Part shown: piece after piece, positions 43,148 through 52,548 of the stretch | Position numbering within the stretch: the stretch's first letter is position 1 | Layout: every line of letters starts with the position of its first letter | From: Alloyangia pacifica | GTDB taxonomy: Bacteria > Pseudomonadota > Alphaproteobacteria > Rhodobacterales > Rhodobacteraceae | NCBI RefSeq assembly: GCF_900116195.1 | Contig: NZ_FOZW01000011.1 | Span: 62,001-126,000 of the forward strand | DNA length: 64,000 nucleotides | Reading direction: 5' to 3' | Translations under genes and position numbers: made by a program | Notes under the pieces: generated by a model | Database searches by the model: none | The model's input: only the letters and a program-made list of their open reading frames with translations | Told to the model about the DNA's origin: nothing

Positions 43148-44511
43148 GCGATTTCCTTGGCGACGGCGTCGAGAGTGTCGCGGTAACGTGTGAACATCTC
43201 TTCGACCTCGGCGGCCGTGATGATCTGCGGCGGCGACAGCGCGATGCGGTTGCCGATATTGCGGGTGATCAGACCTCGCTCGAGCGCGGCGGCCTCGAAG
43301 CGGGCAGTGATTTGCACCTCGGGCGCGTGTTTTGCCTTTGTCTGCTTGTCGGCCACAAGTTCGGTGCAGCCGATGAGGCCGACCGCGTTCACGTCGCCGA
43401 CGAGCGGGTGATCGCGCAGGCTTTCGAAGCCCTGCACGAAGGCTGGCTCGATCGACTTCACATGGCCAATAAGGTCCATCTCTTCGTAGATCGTCAGCAC
43501 CTCGGCCGCCACGGCGCAGCTCACCGGGTGTCCGCCATAGGTGTAGCCATGGGCGAAGCTGCCGTACTTGTCCGACTGGTTCAGCATCGCCTCGAAGACC
43601 CGCTCGCCGATCAGCACCGCCGAGAGCGGCAACATCGCCGCCGAAAGCGACTTGGCGCAGCAGATCATGTCGGGGCGGATCCCGTAGGTCTGGCAGCCCC
43701 ACATCTCGCCGGTGCGGCCGAAACCGCAGATGACCTCGTCGGCGACGAAGAGAATGCCGTATTTGTCGAGCACCGCCTGAATTTTCGGGAAGTACCCCTC
43801 CGGCGGGGTGAAGACCCCACCCGAGCCGATAACCGGCTCGGCCCAGAAGGCGGCGATGGTTTCGGGACCTTCGGCCTGGATCATCTCGTCGAGTTCCTGC
43901 GCGAGCCGCGAGGAGAACTGGGCCTCGGTCTCTCCCTCAAGCGCCTTGCGGTAGTAATAGGGCTCGGTCACATAGCGGAACCGGTCGAAGCCGGGGCCGA
44001 AACCGACGTGGAAATTGGCCTTGCCGGTCAGCTGGGAGGTCAGCGCGCCAGTACCATGATAGCTGTTGTGGCGCGAGATGATCTTGACCCGCGAAGGCTC
44101 GCCCTGGGCTTCCCAGAACGACCAGACCAGCTTCATTGCCGTATCGTTGGCCTCCGAGCCCGAAGTCTGCAGCAGCACCTTGTCGAGCCCCTTGGGCGCG
44201 ATGGCGCCAAGCTTGGCGGAAAGGTCCGAGACCCAGGGCGTCGAGGCGCCGCGGAAGGTGTGGTAGTAACCGATCTCGGTCATCACCTGCTTGGCGACCT
44301 CGCCCAGCCTTTCCGAGCCGAAGCCGAGCGCCGCGCACCAGAGGCCTGCAGCGCCTTCGATGTAGCGCTTGCCCTGGGCGTCGATCACCTCGATGCCATC
44401 GCCCTTGACGATCATGTTGGGTCCGGACTGCAGGTGGCGCCGCAGGTTGGTATGCGGGTGCACCGCATGCGCCGCGTCAAGTGCGGCCTTGTCGGAGATG
44501 CGTTCGTTCAT
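43144..44511 (-). CDS. Class III aminotransferase (omega-amino acid type)
   Basis: 455 residues, PLP fold type I class III. Recognisable: LWCAALGFGSERLGEVA, LLQTSGSEANDTAMKL (PLP phosphate binding), HNSYHGTGALTSQLTG, ILFVADEVICGFGRTGEMWG (Asp holding the pyridine nitrogen), and Schiff-base Lys in CCAKSLSAAMLPL. Family members transfer amino groups from beta-alanine, putrescine, taurine or similar amines to pyruvate. In this operon it may deaminate an amino acid released by the HyuA/HyuB pair (inference). 27 bases after HyuB and overlapping the aldolase gene by 4 bases. Confidence 0.92.
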   Translation of the reverse strand: MNERISDKAALDAAHAVHPHTNLRRHLQSGPNMIVKGDGIEVIDAQGKRYIEGAAGLWCAALGFGSERLGEVAKQVMTEIGYYHTFRGASTPWVSDLSAKLGAIAPKGLDKVLLQTSGSEANDTAMKLVWSFWEAQGEPSRVKIISRHNSYHGTGALTSQLTGKANFHVGFGPGFDRFRYVTEPYYYRKALEGETEAQFSSRLAQELDEMIQAEGPETIAAFWAEPVIGSGGVFTPPEGYFPKIQAVLDKYGILFVADEVICGFGRTGEMWGCQTYGIRPDMICCAKSLSAAMLPLSAVLIGERVFEAMLNQSDKYGSFAHGYTYGGHPVSCAVAAEVLTIYEEMDLIGHVKSIEPAFVQGFESLRDHPLVGDVNAVGLIGCTELVADKQTKAKHAPEVQITARFEAAALERGLITRNIGNRIALSPPQIITAAEVEEMFTRYRDTLDAVAKEIA

Positions 44512-44538
44512 CGCGTTTTCCTCTGGAAGTCCGATGGG

Positions 44539-46191
44539 TCAGGCGTAGTCGCGCGCGGCGCACAGCTCGGTGACGAACCCGTCGGCAATGTCATTTTCGA
44601 TGGCGGCGGGGTCGCGGTCGCCGGCCGGGCCAAAGCCGCCGGCACCGGCCAGTTGCAGGCGCAGGATATCGCCGGCCTGCAGGTCCACCATCTGTTTCGA
44701 AATCAGTGCGATCTCCTCGCCGCCCCGCAGCAGGGTCGAGCTGGCGAGCGTTCCGGCTTCACCGCCGAAGAGCCCGTGCGGCGGCTTGACATGGCGATCT
44801 CCCAGAAGGGTCAGCGAAGCCTTGGAGGCCAGCAGCTCGACCTCCTTCACGATGCCGCAGCCGCCGCGATACTGCCCGGCACCGCCGGTATCGGCCTGCA
44901 ACGCAAGCCGGTGAATGATGACGGGGTTGTGGGTCTCATGAACTTCGACGGGGATGTTGGCGCAGTTAATCACGGGCGCCGTGCCCTCGAGGCCATCGGC
45001 CCCGTGACGTGCACCGTAGCCGCCAAAGATCAGGTCGTAGTAGATGAAACGCTCGCCGGTGTCGTCATCGGTGCCCGACAAGATCGGGTTCGACCAATGC
45101 GAGTAGGCGGCCATCACCCGATCCGGCAGCGCCTGAGCCATGGCGCCGTTGATCAGCTCGAAGATGCGGATTTGGATCGCGGCCCGGCCGCCGGAAGGTG
45201 CCGGGAACTTGGGATTGAAGAAGCAGCCTTCGCGCGCGCGCACTTCGATGGCCCGCAAGCCACCCTCGTTCTGCGGCAGCTCGGGGTCGGTGAAGACCTT
45301 CACCGCGAAGAACCCATGCGCCCGCGTGTAGTTGAAATAAGCATTGATCGCCGCGGCGACCTGATCGCCGGACCGCGAGAAATCGATGACCATCCCGTCG
45401 CCCGAGACGGTGACATCCACCGCCACCGGGATCAGACCCGTCTCGCCTTCGCCGATCCCATCGAGCCAGTCGTCGAAGGAGTAGGTGCCGTCGGGGATCT
45501 CCGAAATGGCCTCGCGCATCCGCTTCTCGGAGGCGTCCAGGATCGCATCGACCGCCGCATCCAGCGTTTCGCGACCGACCGAGCGCAGCAGTTCGGCGAA
45601 GCGGTCCACGCCTACTTCGTTGGCATTGCGCTGCGCCGCGAGATCACCCTCGACCGCGGCCGGGATGCGTACGTTTGCGGTGATCATCCGAAGCAGCTCG
45701 GCGTCGAACGCACCCTCGCGCACCAGTTTGATCGGCAGAATGCGAAGGCCCTCCTGATAGGCCTCCGTGACGCCGATCACCTTCTGCGAGCCGGGAGCGG
45801 CCCCGCCGACATCAACGTGGTGAGCGATATTGACCACCCAGCCCGAGAAGTCCCCGTCGACGAAGGCCGGGGTCACCATGTAGAAGTCCGGGAAATGCCC
45901 CGAGCCAAGGCCACTATCGTTCAAAACGATAGCATCGCCCGGCTTGAGACTCTCACCGGGATACATCGAGGAGACGGTCTCGACCACGGCGGGCATCGAG
46001 CCGAGGTGGCCGGGCGTGAAATTGCCCTGGCTCAGCAGGCGCCCATGGCGGTCGAAGACGCCGGTCGAGAAGTCGTCCGCCTCGCGCACGGCTTCCGAAA
46101 AGGCGGTCCGGCGCAGGGTCGATCCCATTTCCTCGGCAATCGATACCAGTGTGTTCCAGACCAGCGATTGCGTGATCGGCGTGATGGTCAT
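44539..46191 (-). CDS. hyuB: Hydantoinase B/5-oxoprolinase-family subunit
   Basis: 550 residues. HyuB family: SLVWNTLVSIAEEMGSTLRRTAF, SRLSQGNFT-like segment LLSQGNFTPGHLGSMP, GDAIVLNDSGLGSGHFPDF with the family's DPxxGGTH-like metal region replaced by DSGLGSGH, PAPSGGRAAIQIRIF and GGAGQYRGGCG. It forms a complex with HyuA (overlap 4 bases) that opens five-membered cyclic amides, usually ATP-dependently (N-methylhydantoin, 5-oxoproline, acetophenone-type carboxylases). Exact substrate cannot be told. Confidence 0.9.
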   Translation of the reverse strand: MTITPITQSLVWNTLVSIAEEMGSTLRRTAFSEAVREADDFSTGVFDRHGRLLSQGNFTPGHLGSMPAVVETVSSMYPGESLKPGDAIVLNDSGLGSGHFPDFYMVTPAFVDGDFSGWVVNIAHHVDVGGAAPGSQKVIGVTEAYQEGLRILPIKLVREGAFDAELLRMITANVRIPAAVEGDLAAQRNANEVGVDRFAELLRSVGRETLDAAVDAILDASEKRMREAISEIPDGTYSFDDWLDGIGEGETGLIPVAVDVTVSGDGMVIDFSRSGDQVAAAINAYFNYTRAHGFFAVKVFTDPELPQNEGGLRAIEVRAREGCFFNPKFPAPSGGRAAIQIRIFELINGAMAQALPDRVMAAYSHWSNPILSGTDDDTGERFIYYDLIFGGYGARHGADGLEGTAPVINCANIPVEVHETHNPVIIHRLALQADTGGAGQYRGGCGIVKEVELLASKASLTLLGDRHVKPPHGLFGGEAGTLASSTLLRGGEEIALISKQMVDLQAGDILRLQLAGAGGFGPAGDRDPAAIENDIADGFVTELCAARDYA

Positions 46192-48299
46192 GCTGCTGCA
46201 CCTTCCATGCTCTGTGCTGCGGTGTCCGCTTCGGCGTCTATGGTGATGACGAGGTTGCCGCAGGAGCTGATCTCGGCGCGGTCCCCGGGCAGAAGCAGGA
46301 TGGTGGTCTCCGCTTCCTCGATGACGCAGGGGCCTATGACAGGTGTTCCCGGCACCATGCGGTAGCGGTCATGGATGGCGGTCTCGACGGGGCCGGTGGT
46401 TTCGAACCAGCCCTTGCGGGTTCCGATGCGGCTGTCACCCTCGCCCAGGCGATCCGGCGCATTGAGCCCCGCACCGATCGGCATGACCGCTTCGAAGCTC
46501 CAGTCGATCGCTTCGATCGGACGGGCCGGGTCATGGTAGCCGTAGGTCTTGGCATAAGCGGCGCCGAAGCGCGCGCAGGCGGCCTCGAGGAACTCGGCCT
46601 CGGGCAGATCGGGATCGGGCATCTCGACCGAGATCTCGTAACCCTGGCCGACATAGCGCAGCGAGGCCATGAGCCGGTGCCTGCGCGCACCATTCGCGGC
46701 GAGCCGGTCGAGATCGGCGTCCGCCTTGGCGCGCAGATCGTCGCGCAGGGCCTTGACGGTTGCGCCGGCCCCTTCTGCGAGACGAACCGGGCAGGTCATC
46801 GCATAGTCGACCTTGGGGTCCGCCGCCAGCAAGCCCACCGCCGAGCCGACCCCGGCCCCGCGCGGAAGGATCAGCTGGGGCACATGCAGGGCCCGCGCCA
46901 GGCGCGCCGCGTGCACCGGGCCGGCCCCGCCAAAGCCGACCAGCGTATAGTCGCGCGGATCCCGGCCGCGTTCGACCGAGACGATCCGCAGGGCACGTTC
47001 CATGTTCGCGGTCGCCATGAGGTGGATCCCCAGAGCGGCTTCCTCAATGCTGAGGCCGAGCGGTTCGGCCAGGTGCAGCCGAATTGCCTCGCGGGCGGCC
47101 TCCAGATCGAGGCTCATATTGCCGCCGTTGAAGGTGCCTGGGTTGAGATAACCCAGCACGAGGTTGGCATCGGTCACGGTGGGCTTGGTACCGCCATTGC
47201 CATAGCAGGCCGGGCCCGGCTCGGAGCCGGCGCTTTCCGGGCCGATGCGGATGCCGCCAAGATGGGGCGTCGCGATCGAGCCGCCGCCCGCTCCGATCTC
47301 GAGGAGTTCGATGGCCGAGATGTTGAGAGGCAGGCCCGACCCCTTGGTGTACTGCACCTGATCGACTTCGAAAGTCGGCAAGATCGCCGGCTCGCCATTG
47401 TCGATGGCGCCGAGCTTGGCCGTGGTGCCACCCATATCGAAGGTCAGAAGGTCCTTGATCCCCTCCTCGGCGCCCACCGCGCGGCACATCAGCACGCCTG
47501 CTGCCGGACCGCTTTCGACGATGCGCACCGGGAAGTCTGCGGCCAGCTCCGGCGAGACCAGCCCACCATTGGATTGCATGATGTAGAGATCAGCGGTCAG
47601 CCCTTCGGCCTTCAGTGCTTTCTCGAGCCGATCCACATAGCGGGCCACAATCGGTTTTACGTAGGCATTCGCCGTAACTGTCGATGAGCGCTCGTATTCG
47701 CGGTACCGCGGCGAGACATCCGAGCTGAGCGACAGCACGAGCTCGAGACCCAGCGCCTCGGCGCGGGTGCGGATCAGGCGCTCGTGCGACGGATCGGCGT
47801 AGGAATGCAGCAGGCAGACCGCGACCGCCTCGTAGCCCGCCTCTGCGATCCTGGTCAGCAGGGCATCGATCTTGGCTTGCTCCGGCGCGCGGGCCTCGTG
47901 GCCGCGCAGGTAGACGCGCTCGGAGAGCTCGAAGATGTCCCGGCGCTTGATGAGCGGATCCGGTTTGGCGAGGTGCATATTGTAGGTGGAGTAGCGCTTC
48001 TGCCGCCCCAGCAGCAGCACGTCGCGGAAGCCTTCGGTGGTGATCATCGCGGTCTTCGAGCCCTTGCGCTCGAGGATGGCGTTCGTAGCCACGGTGGTCG
48101 CATGCAGCACCATGCCGACATCAGCCGGGTTCACCCCTTCGGCTGCCAGCAGTTCTTTGACGCCGCGCACCACGGCCTTTTCGGGCGCATGCGGCGTGGA
48201 GAGCGTCTTCCAGAAGCGGATGCGACCGCGTTCAGGATCCTGGAGCACGAAATCGGTAAAGGTTCCCCCGATGTCGAAGGAAAGGCGGATCTGACTCAT
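46188..48299 (-). CDS. hyuA: Hydantoinase A/5-oxoprolinase-family subunit
   Basis: 703 residues. HyuA with N-terminal actin-like ATP motif LSFDIGGTFTDFVLQD, the VLHATTVATNAILERKGSKT segment, GGLVSPELAADFPVRIVESGPAAG, and LLTFDMGGTTAKLG, the second phosphate motif. It binds ATP and activates the cyclic amide for HyuB. Length is normal for a separate A subunit. It lies 21 bases after the ABC ATPase gene and overlaps hyuB by 4 bases. Alternative functions in the family include carboxylases. Confidence 0.92.
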   Translation of the reverse strand: MSQIRLSFDIGGTFTDFVLQDPERGRIRFWKTLSTPHAPEKAVVRGVKELLAAEGVNPADVGMVLHATTVATNAILERKGSKTAMITTEGFRDVLLLGRQKRYSTYNMHLAKPDPLIKRRDIFELSERVYLRGHEARAPEQAKIDALLTRIAEAGYEAVAVCLLHSYADPSHERLIRTRAEALGLELVLSLSSDVSPRYREYERSSTVTANAYVKPIVARYVDRLEKALKAEGLTADLYIMQSNGGLVSPELAADFPVRIVESGPAAGVLMCRAVGAEEGIKDLLTFDMGGTTAKLGAIDNGEPAILPTFEVDQVQYTKGSGLPLNISAIELLEIGAGGGSIATPHLGGIRIGPESAGSEPGPACYGNGGTKPTVTDANLVLGYLNPGTFNGGNMSLDLEAAREAIRLHLAEPLGLSIEEAALGIHLMATANMERALRIVSVERGRDPRDYTLVGFGGAGPVHAARLARALHVPQLILPRGAGVGSAVGLLAADPKVDYAMTCPVRLAEGAGATVKALRDDLRAKADADLDRLAANGARRHRLMASLRYVGQGYEISVEMPDPDLPEAEFLEAACARFGAAYAKTYGYHDPARPIEAIDWSFEAVMPIGAGLNAPDRLGEGDSRIGTRKGWFETTGPVETAIHDRYRMVPGTPVIGPCVIEEAETTILLLPGDRAEISSCGNLVITIDAEADTAAQSMEGAAA

Positions 48300-48320
48300 C
48301 TTGGTTCCTTTTGTCCGGTC

Positions 48321-49088
<768 letters not shown>

Positions 49089-49247
49089 GGTTGCGCTGTG
49101 CGAAACGTGATGCTCATGAATAGAACGACCACTTCTCACAACGTCAAGCTCGAGCTTCTGGATTTCCGAGGCCGCCCACTTGGCCGCATATTTTTTGTGC
49201 AATCCCCTCCGCGACCGCGCAGGAAGAGATGATCAAATACTCCGAAG

Positions 49248-49265
49248 TGTTCCACTCGGCGAAAT
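49248..49265. promoter_or_regulatory. Candidate IclR site in the ATPase/iclR divergent promoter
   Basis: TGTTCCACTCGGCGAAAT, similar to TATTCCAATTGGTGAACA (50139-50156) and TATTCCACTCAATAGAAC (37274-37291). Its position between divergent promoters fits a regulator that controls itself and the neighbouring operon. The symmetry is imperfect. Confidence 0.35.
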
Positions 49266-49332
49266 GATGTTCTAAAATAATGCGATCAAGGCAGGCATCA
49301 CGCAGTACGCATTCAGGCATTTTGGAGGAGCC

Positions 49333-50052
49333 ATGACAGAAATCCAGATCGAACGAAAAACCAAATCCGTTGAGGCCGTGATTCGCGCCCTGCAAGTGCT
49401 CAAGCTCTTCGACAAGAGCACGCAGGAACTGTCGCTTGCAGAAATCAGCCGCCGCACGGGCATGGTGAAAAGTACCGCGCTGCGGATGCTGGTGTCGCTT
49501 GCGGAAGAGCAGATGGTCACCGTCACGGCGGACAGGAAATATGCGCTCGGCCCCGAGATCTACCGACTCGGCAAGGCCTATACATCAGGGTTTAACCTCG
49601 AATCGCACGTACGCCCCGCGATGCAGCAGCTGGTGCTCGACGCCAACGAATGCGTCTCTTTCTTTCAGAGAATCGGCAATCGCCGCATGTGCCTCTTCCG
49701 CGAAGACAGCGATCACCTGCTGCGGGAGCATGTGGCCGAAGGCGATACGGTCAGCCTTGACCGCGGAGCAGCGGGCCGGGTTCTCACCACCTTCCCCAAG
49801 CAGGACCCTAACCTGACCGCACCGCTGCGGACTCTCGAGCAACTGCCGCTCGTCTCCATTGGCGAACGCGATGCCGAAATCAACGGCCTTGCCGCGCCAG
49901 TGTTTTCCGCCGCGCAGGGGCTCGTCGGGGCGCTAACGATCTCGGGGCCAAAGTCGCGCCTCACCGAAAGCTACATTGAAGAACTCAAGCCGAAGGTGCT
50001 GCGGACCGCAGCCAACCTCTCAGCACGCCTGGGCGCGCGCTTCTACGGGTGA
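49333..50052 (+). CDS. IclR-family transcriptional regulator (second copy)
   Basis: 239 residues. Winged helix-turn-helix (SVEAVIRALQVLKLF, LAEISRRTGMVKSTALRMLV SLAEEQMV; residues about 10-60) and C-terminal IclR ligand domain. The GGAGGAG ribosome site 3-9 bases before the ATG supports the start. It stands between the divergent ATPase-hyuAB operon and the codirectional second ABC operon, so it probably controls both, and perhaps system 1, through the TTCC...GAA sites. Unrelated closely to the IclR at 22820 beyond the family features. Confidence 0.9.
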   Translation: MTEIQIERKTKSVEAVIRALQVLKLFDKSTQELSLAEISRRTGMVKSTALRMLVSLAEEQMVTVTADRKYALGPEIYRLGKAYTSGFNLESHVRPAMQQLVLDANECVSFFQRIGNRRMCLFREDSDHLLREHVAEGDTVSLDRGAAGRVLTTFPKQDPNLTAPLRTLEQLPLVSIGERDAEINGLAAPVFSAAQGLVGALTISGPKSRLTESYIEELKPKVLRTAANLSARLGARFYG

Positions 50053-50138
50053 GTGATTAATTTAGAGGCATCAAGGGAGGAGCAAGGAGGGGTTTTGAGG
50101 GAAATCACCGAGACTCGGCTTGACCCCAGGGGAGCTAG

Positions 50139-50156
50139 TATTCCAATTGGTGAACA
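50139..50156. promoter_or_regulatory. Candidate IclR site before binding protein 2
   Basis: TATTCCAATTGGTGAACA contains the perfect palindrome CCAATTGG and shares the TTCCAnT...GAA layout (same 14-base core length) with the site at 49248-49265. Confidence 0.35.
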
Positions 50157-50233
50157 TGCGTTTCATCAGACAGAACGCTAGGATTAACAAGACCCGAACT
50201 GCTCGGGCGCCGATCCCAACAGGAGACTTCCAG

Positions 50234-51079
50234 ATGAAAACCCCCTCCCCTCTCCGTCTCACCCTCTGCGCCCTGGGCGTTGCCGCACTCTCCGCCGGCA
50301 CCGCCCAGGCCGAGATCGTCGCGGCTGCCGACGTCGGCTACGCACCCTTCGCGATGGTTGCCCCGGATGGCAGCTACGAGGGCATCGACATAGACATCGC
50401 CAAGGCCCTGTCCGAACAGCTCGGTGAAGAGATCAAGGTTATCGACCAGCCTTGGTCCGCGACCATTCCCGGACTTATGGCCGGCAAGTTCGACATGATC
50501 CTCGCCCCGGCGACGATCACCGAGGAGCGCGCGCAGAGCATCCTCTTCGCAGAGGGCTATGGCGACGCGACCTTCGGCCTGCTGCTGAATGCCCGCAACG
50601 ACGACGTCAGCTCGCTGGAAGACCTGCGCGGCAAGACCGTGGCGACGAACAAGGGCAACCTCTTTGATCGCTGGATTTCCGGTGAGGCCGAACAGTACGA
50701 CATCACCGTCGCCCGCTTCGACAAGCACTCCGACTCGGCGCAGGCGGTGGCGACCGGCCAGGCGGATGCCGCGGTGATGTACAGCGCCTCGGCCGGTCAG
50801 CTCTCGAAGGAGCAGCCGATCTTCAAACCGTCGAGCTTCTACGTCGATAAGCAGCAATACTTCGGCTACGCCTTCAACAAGGATGACGCCGAACTGCGCA
50901 ACCGCGTGGATGCCGCGCTCGAATGCCTCAAGTCCAAAGGCGAGATCGCCAAGATCTTTGAGAAATGGACGGGCATCGCCCCGATCGAGAACAGCATGAC
51001 CGGCACGGCTGTCGCGGGCTACGGCCCCGAGGGTCTGACCGGCTACGAAGCCGGCGACCACGAGATGGCCTGCAAGTAA
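50234..51079 (+). CDS. Periplasmic amino-acid-type binding protein (SBP_bac_3), system 2
   Basis: 281 residues. The start at 50234 is supported by AGGAG at 50221 and gives the signal peptide LRLTLCALGVAALSAGTAQA. The mature protein resembles binding protein 1: AAADVGYAPFAM, GIDIDIAKALSEQL, VIDQPWSATIPGLMAGKFDM, LRGKTVATNKGNLFDRW, ALECLKSKG, and the same DHEMAC ending. Ligand probably a related polar or cyclic amino compound. Followed by a hairpin and two permeases. Confidence 0.9.
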   Translation: MKTPSPLRLTLCALGVAALSAGTAQAEIVAAADVGYAPFAMVAPDGSYEGIDIDIAKALSEQLGEEIKVIDQPWSATIPGLMAGKFDMILAPATITEERAQSILFAEGYGDATFGLLLNARNDDVSSLEDLRGKTVATNKGNLFDRWISGEAEQYDITVARFDKHSDSAQAVATGQADAAVMYSASAGQLSKEQPIFKPSSFYVDKQQYFGYAFNKDDAELRNRVDAALECLKSKGEIAKIFEKWTGIAPIENSMTGTAVAGYGPEGLTGYEAGDHEMACK

Positions 51080-51108
51080 GGGCGTGCCGGCAAGACCGGC
51101 ATCCCCCC

Positions 51109-51149
51109 GGCGGCCGGGCCCCCTCCCGGGGATCTCCCTCCCGGCCGCC
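51109..51149 (+). promoter_or_regulatory. Intercistronic hairpin after binding protein 2
   Basis: GGCGGCCGGG (51109-51118) and CCCGGCCGCC (51140-51149) form a perfect 10-bp stem enclosing a 21-base loop that itself has a short CCCC/GGGG stem. It lies in the 103-base gap before the first permease and lacks a U-run. Confidence 0.6.
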
Positions 51150-51182
51150 ACCTCTTCACCTCCCTGACGACCCGGAGCTCCC

Positions 51183-51854
51183 ATGAACGATCTGCTTCAG
51201 GCCTTCTTCAACCTGAATGTCATCCTGACCTACCTCCCAGACCTGTGGAAAGGCCTCGTCGTCACGGTCGAGCTCTCGGTGCTCGTGGTGATCACCGGTT
51301 TTGCCATCGGCATCGGGCTGGCGCTGCTGCGCACGCTCGAGAACCGGGTCATCAACACCTTCATCGTGCTCTATGCCGACATCCTGCGCGCCCTGCCGCC
51401 GCTCATGCTGATCGTCGTGGGCTTCTTCGGCCTGCCCTACCTGGGGCTGAAACCCAGCGGTTTCGGCACGGCATGGACGGTGCTTGCAATGGTACTCTCG
51501 GCCTTTACCGAAGAACTTGTCTTCGCCGGGATCAACGCGCTTCCCAAGGGTCAGAGCGAGGCTGCGCGCGCCTCCGGCCTGACGCGCTGGCAGGTGCTGA
51601 TCTACGTGGTTCTGCCGCAGGCCATACGGCTCGTCATCGCGCCGCTCACATCACGCACCATCGCCACCGTGAAGAACACCTCGCTGGCCTCGGTGGTGGC
51701 GGTGCCGGACCTACTGGCAGAGGCATCGGCAGCGCTCGGCTATTCCTCCAACGCCTCGCCACTCTTTGCCGCTGCGCTCGGCTACCTGCTGATACTCTTC
51801 CCCCTCGTCATCTTCAGTCGTCGGCTCGAGAGCCGCCTGCGCTGGACCCACTGA
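51183..51854 (+). CDS. Polar-amino-acid-type ABC permease, system 2, subunit A
   Basis: 223 residues, same length as the system-1 subunit A. Helices such as LWKGLVVTVELSVLVVITGF and PPLMLIVVGFFGLPYLGLK, and the EAA loop GQSEAARASGLTRWQVLIYVVLPQA. Pairs with the following permease, 10 bases away. Confidence 0.9.
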   Translation: MNDLLQAFFNLNVILTYLPDLWKGLVVTVELSVLVVITGFAIGIGLALLRTLENRVINTFIVLYADILRALPPLMLIVVGFFGLPYLGLKPSGFGTAWTVLAMVLSAFTEELVFAGINALPKGQSEAARASGLTRWQVLIYVVLPQAIRLVIAPLTSRTIATVKNTSLASVVAVPDLLAEASAALGYSSNASPLFAAALGYLLILFPLVIFSRRLESRLRWTH

Positions 51855-51864
51855 GGAAAGCCCG

Positions 51865-52539
51865 ATGGAAAACTTCCTGTTCCAATTCCTCAACGTCGAA
51901 ATCGCCAAGACGGTGCTGCCACAGCTGCTGATCGGACTGAAGACCACGCTGATCTTGTCGTTCATCGTAGTGCCGCTCGGGGTACTCGGCGGCATCGTGA
52001 TCTCGGTCCTGCAGGATCTGCGTATCCGCCCACTTAATATGTTGCTGGTCACCTACATCGACTTCTTCCGCGCCTTCCCGCCGCTGGTGCTGCTGATCTT
52101 CATCTACTACGGCCTGCCCTTCCTCGGCTTCGAGACCTCCTCGATGCAGGCGGTGGTCCTGGCGCTGGTGTTCAACACTTCGGCCTACTTCGCCGAGGTC
52201 GTCCGCGCCGGTATCGAGAGCGTGCCGCGCGGACAAGTCGAGGCGGCGCGCGCCACCGGGCTCGGCACCGCGCAGACCATGCGCTGGGTGGTGCTGCCGC
52301 AGGCGGTCCGCAACGTACTTCCCGACCTGATGTCGAACGTCCTGGAGTCGATCAAGCTGACCTCGATCGCTTCGGTGGTCACCATGCCCGAACTGCTGCG
52401 CATGGCGCGGGTGGCGCAGGGCAACATGTTCAACACCACGCCGTTGATCCTGGCCGCTCTGATGTATCTGGCGCTGCTCTGGCCGCTGGTCCGGCTCATC
52501 ACCACCATCGAACGCCGCTCGCTAAAAGCCCGCGGCTGA
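51865..52539 (+). CDS. Polar-amino-acid-type ABC permease, system 2, subunit B
   Basis: 224 residues. LLIGLKTTLILSFIVVPLG, DFFRAFPPLVLLIFIYYGLP and EAA loop GQVEAARATGLGTAQTMRWVVLPQA. Close counterpart of the permease at 38907-39575. Nine bases separate it from the aldehyde dehydrogenase gene, so importer and enzymes form one transcript. Confidence 0.9.
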   Translation: MENFLFQFLNVEIAKTVLPQLLIGLKTTLILSFIVVPLGVLGGIVISVLQDLRIRPLNMLLVTYIDFFRAFPPLVLLIFIYYGLPFLGFETSSMQAVVLALVFNTSAYFAEVVRAGIESVPRGQVEAARATGLGTAQTMRWVVLPQAVRNVLPDLMSNVLESIKLTSIASVVTMPELLRMARVAQGNMFNTTPLILAALMYLALLWPLVRLITTIERRSLKARG

Positions 52540-52548
52540 GGAAGACCC

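Noticed and set aside
43312..46365. Very long plus-strand open frame (over 1,000 codons)
   Set aside because: It is antisense to hyuB and the class III aminotransferase, which have clear motifs. The predicted protein is rich in Arg, His, Gly and Val with no recognisable domain, as expected from codon bias on the opposite strand.
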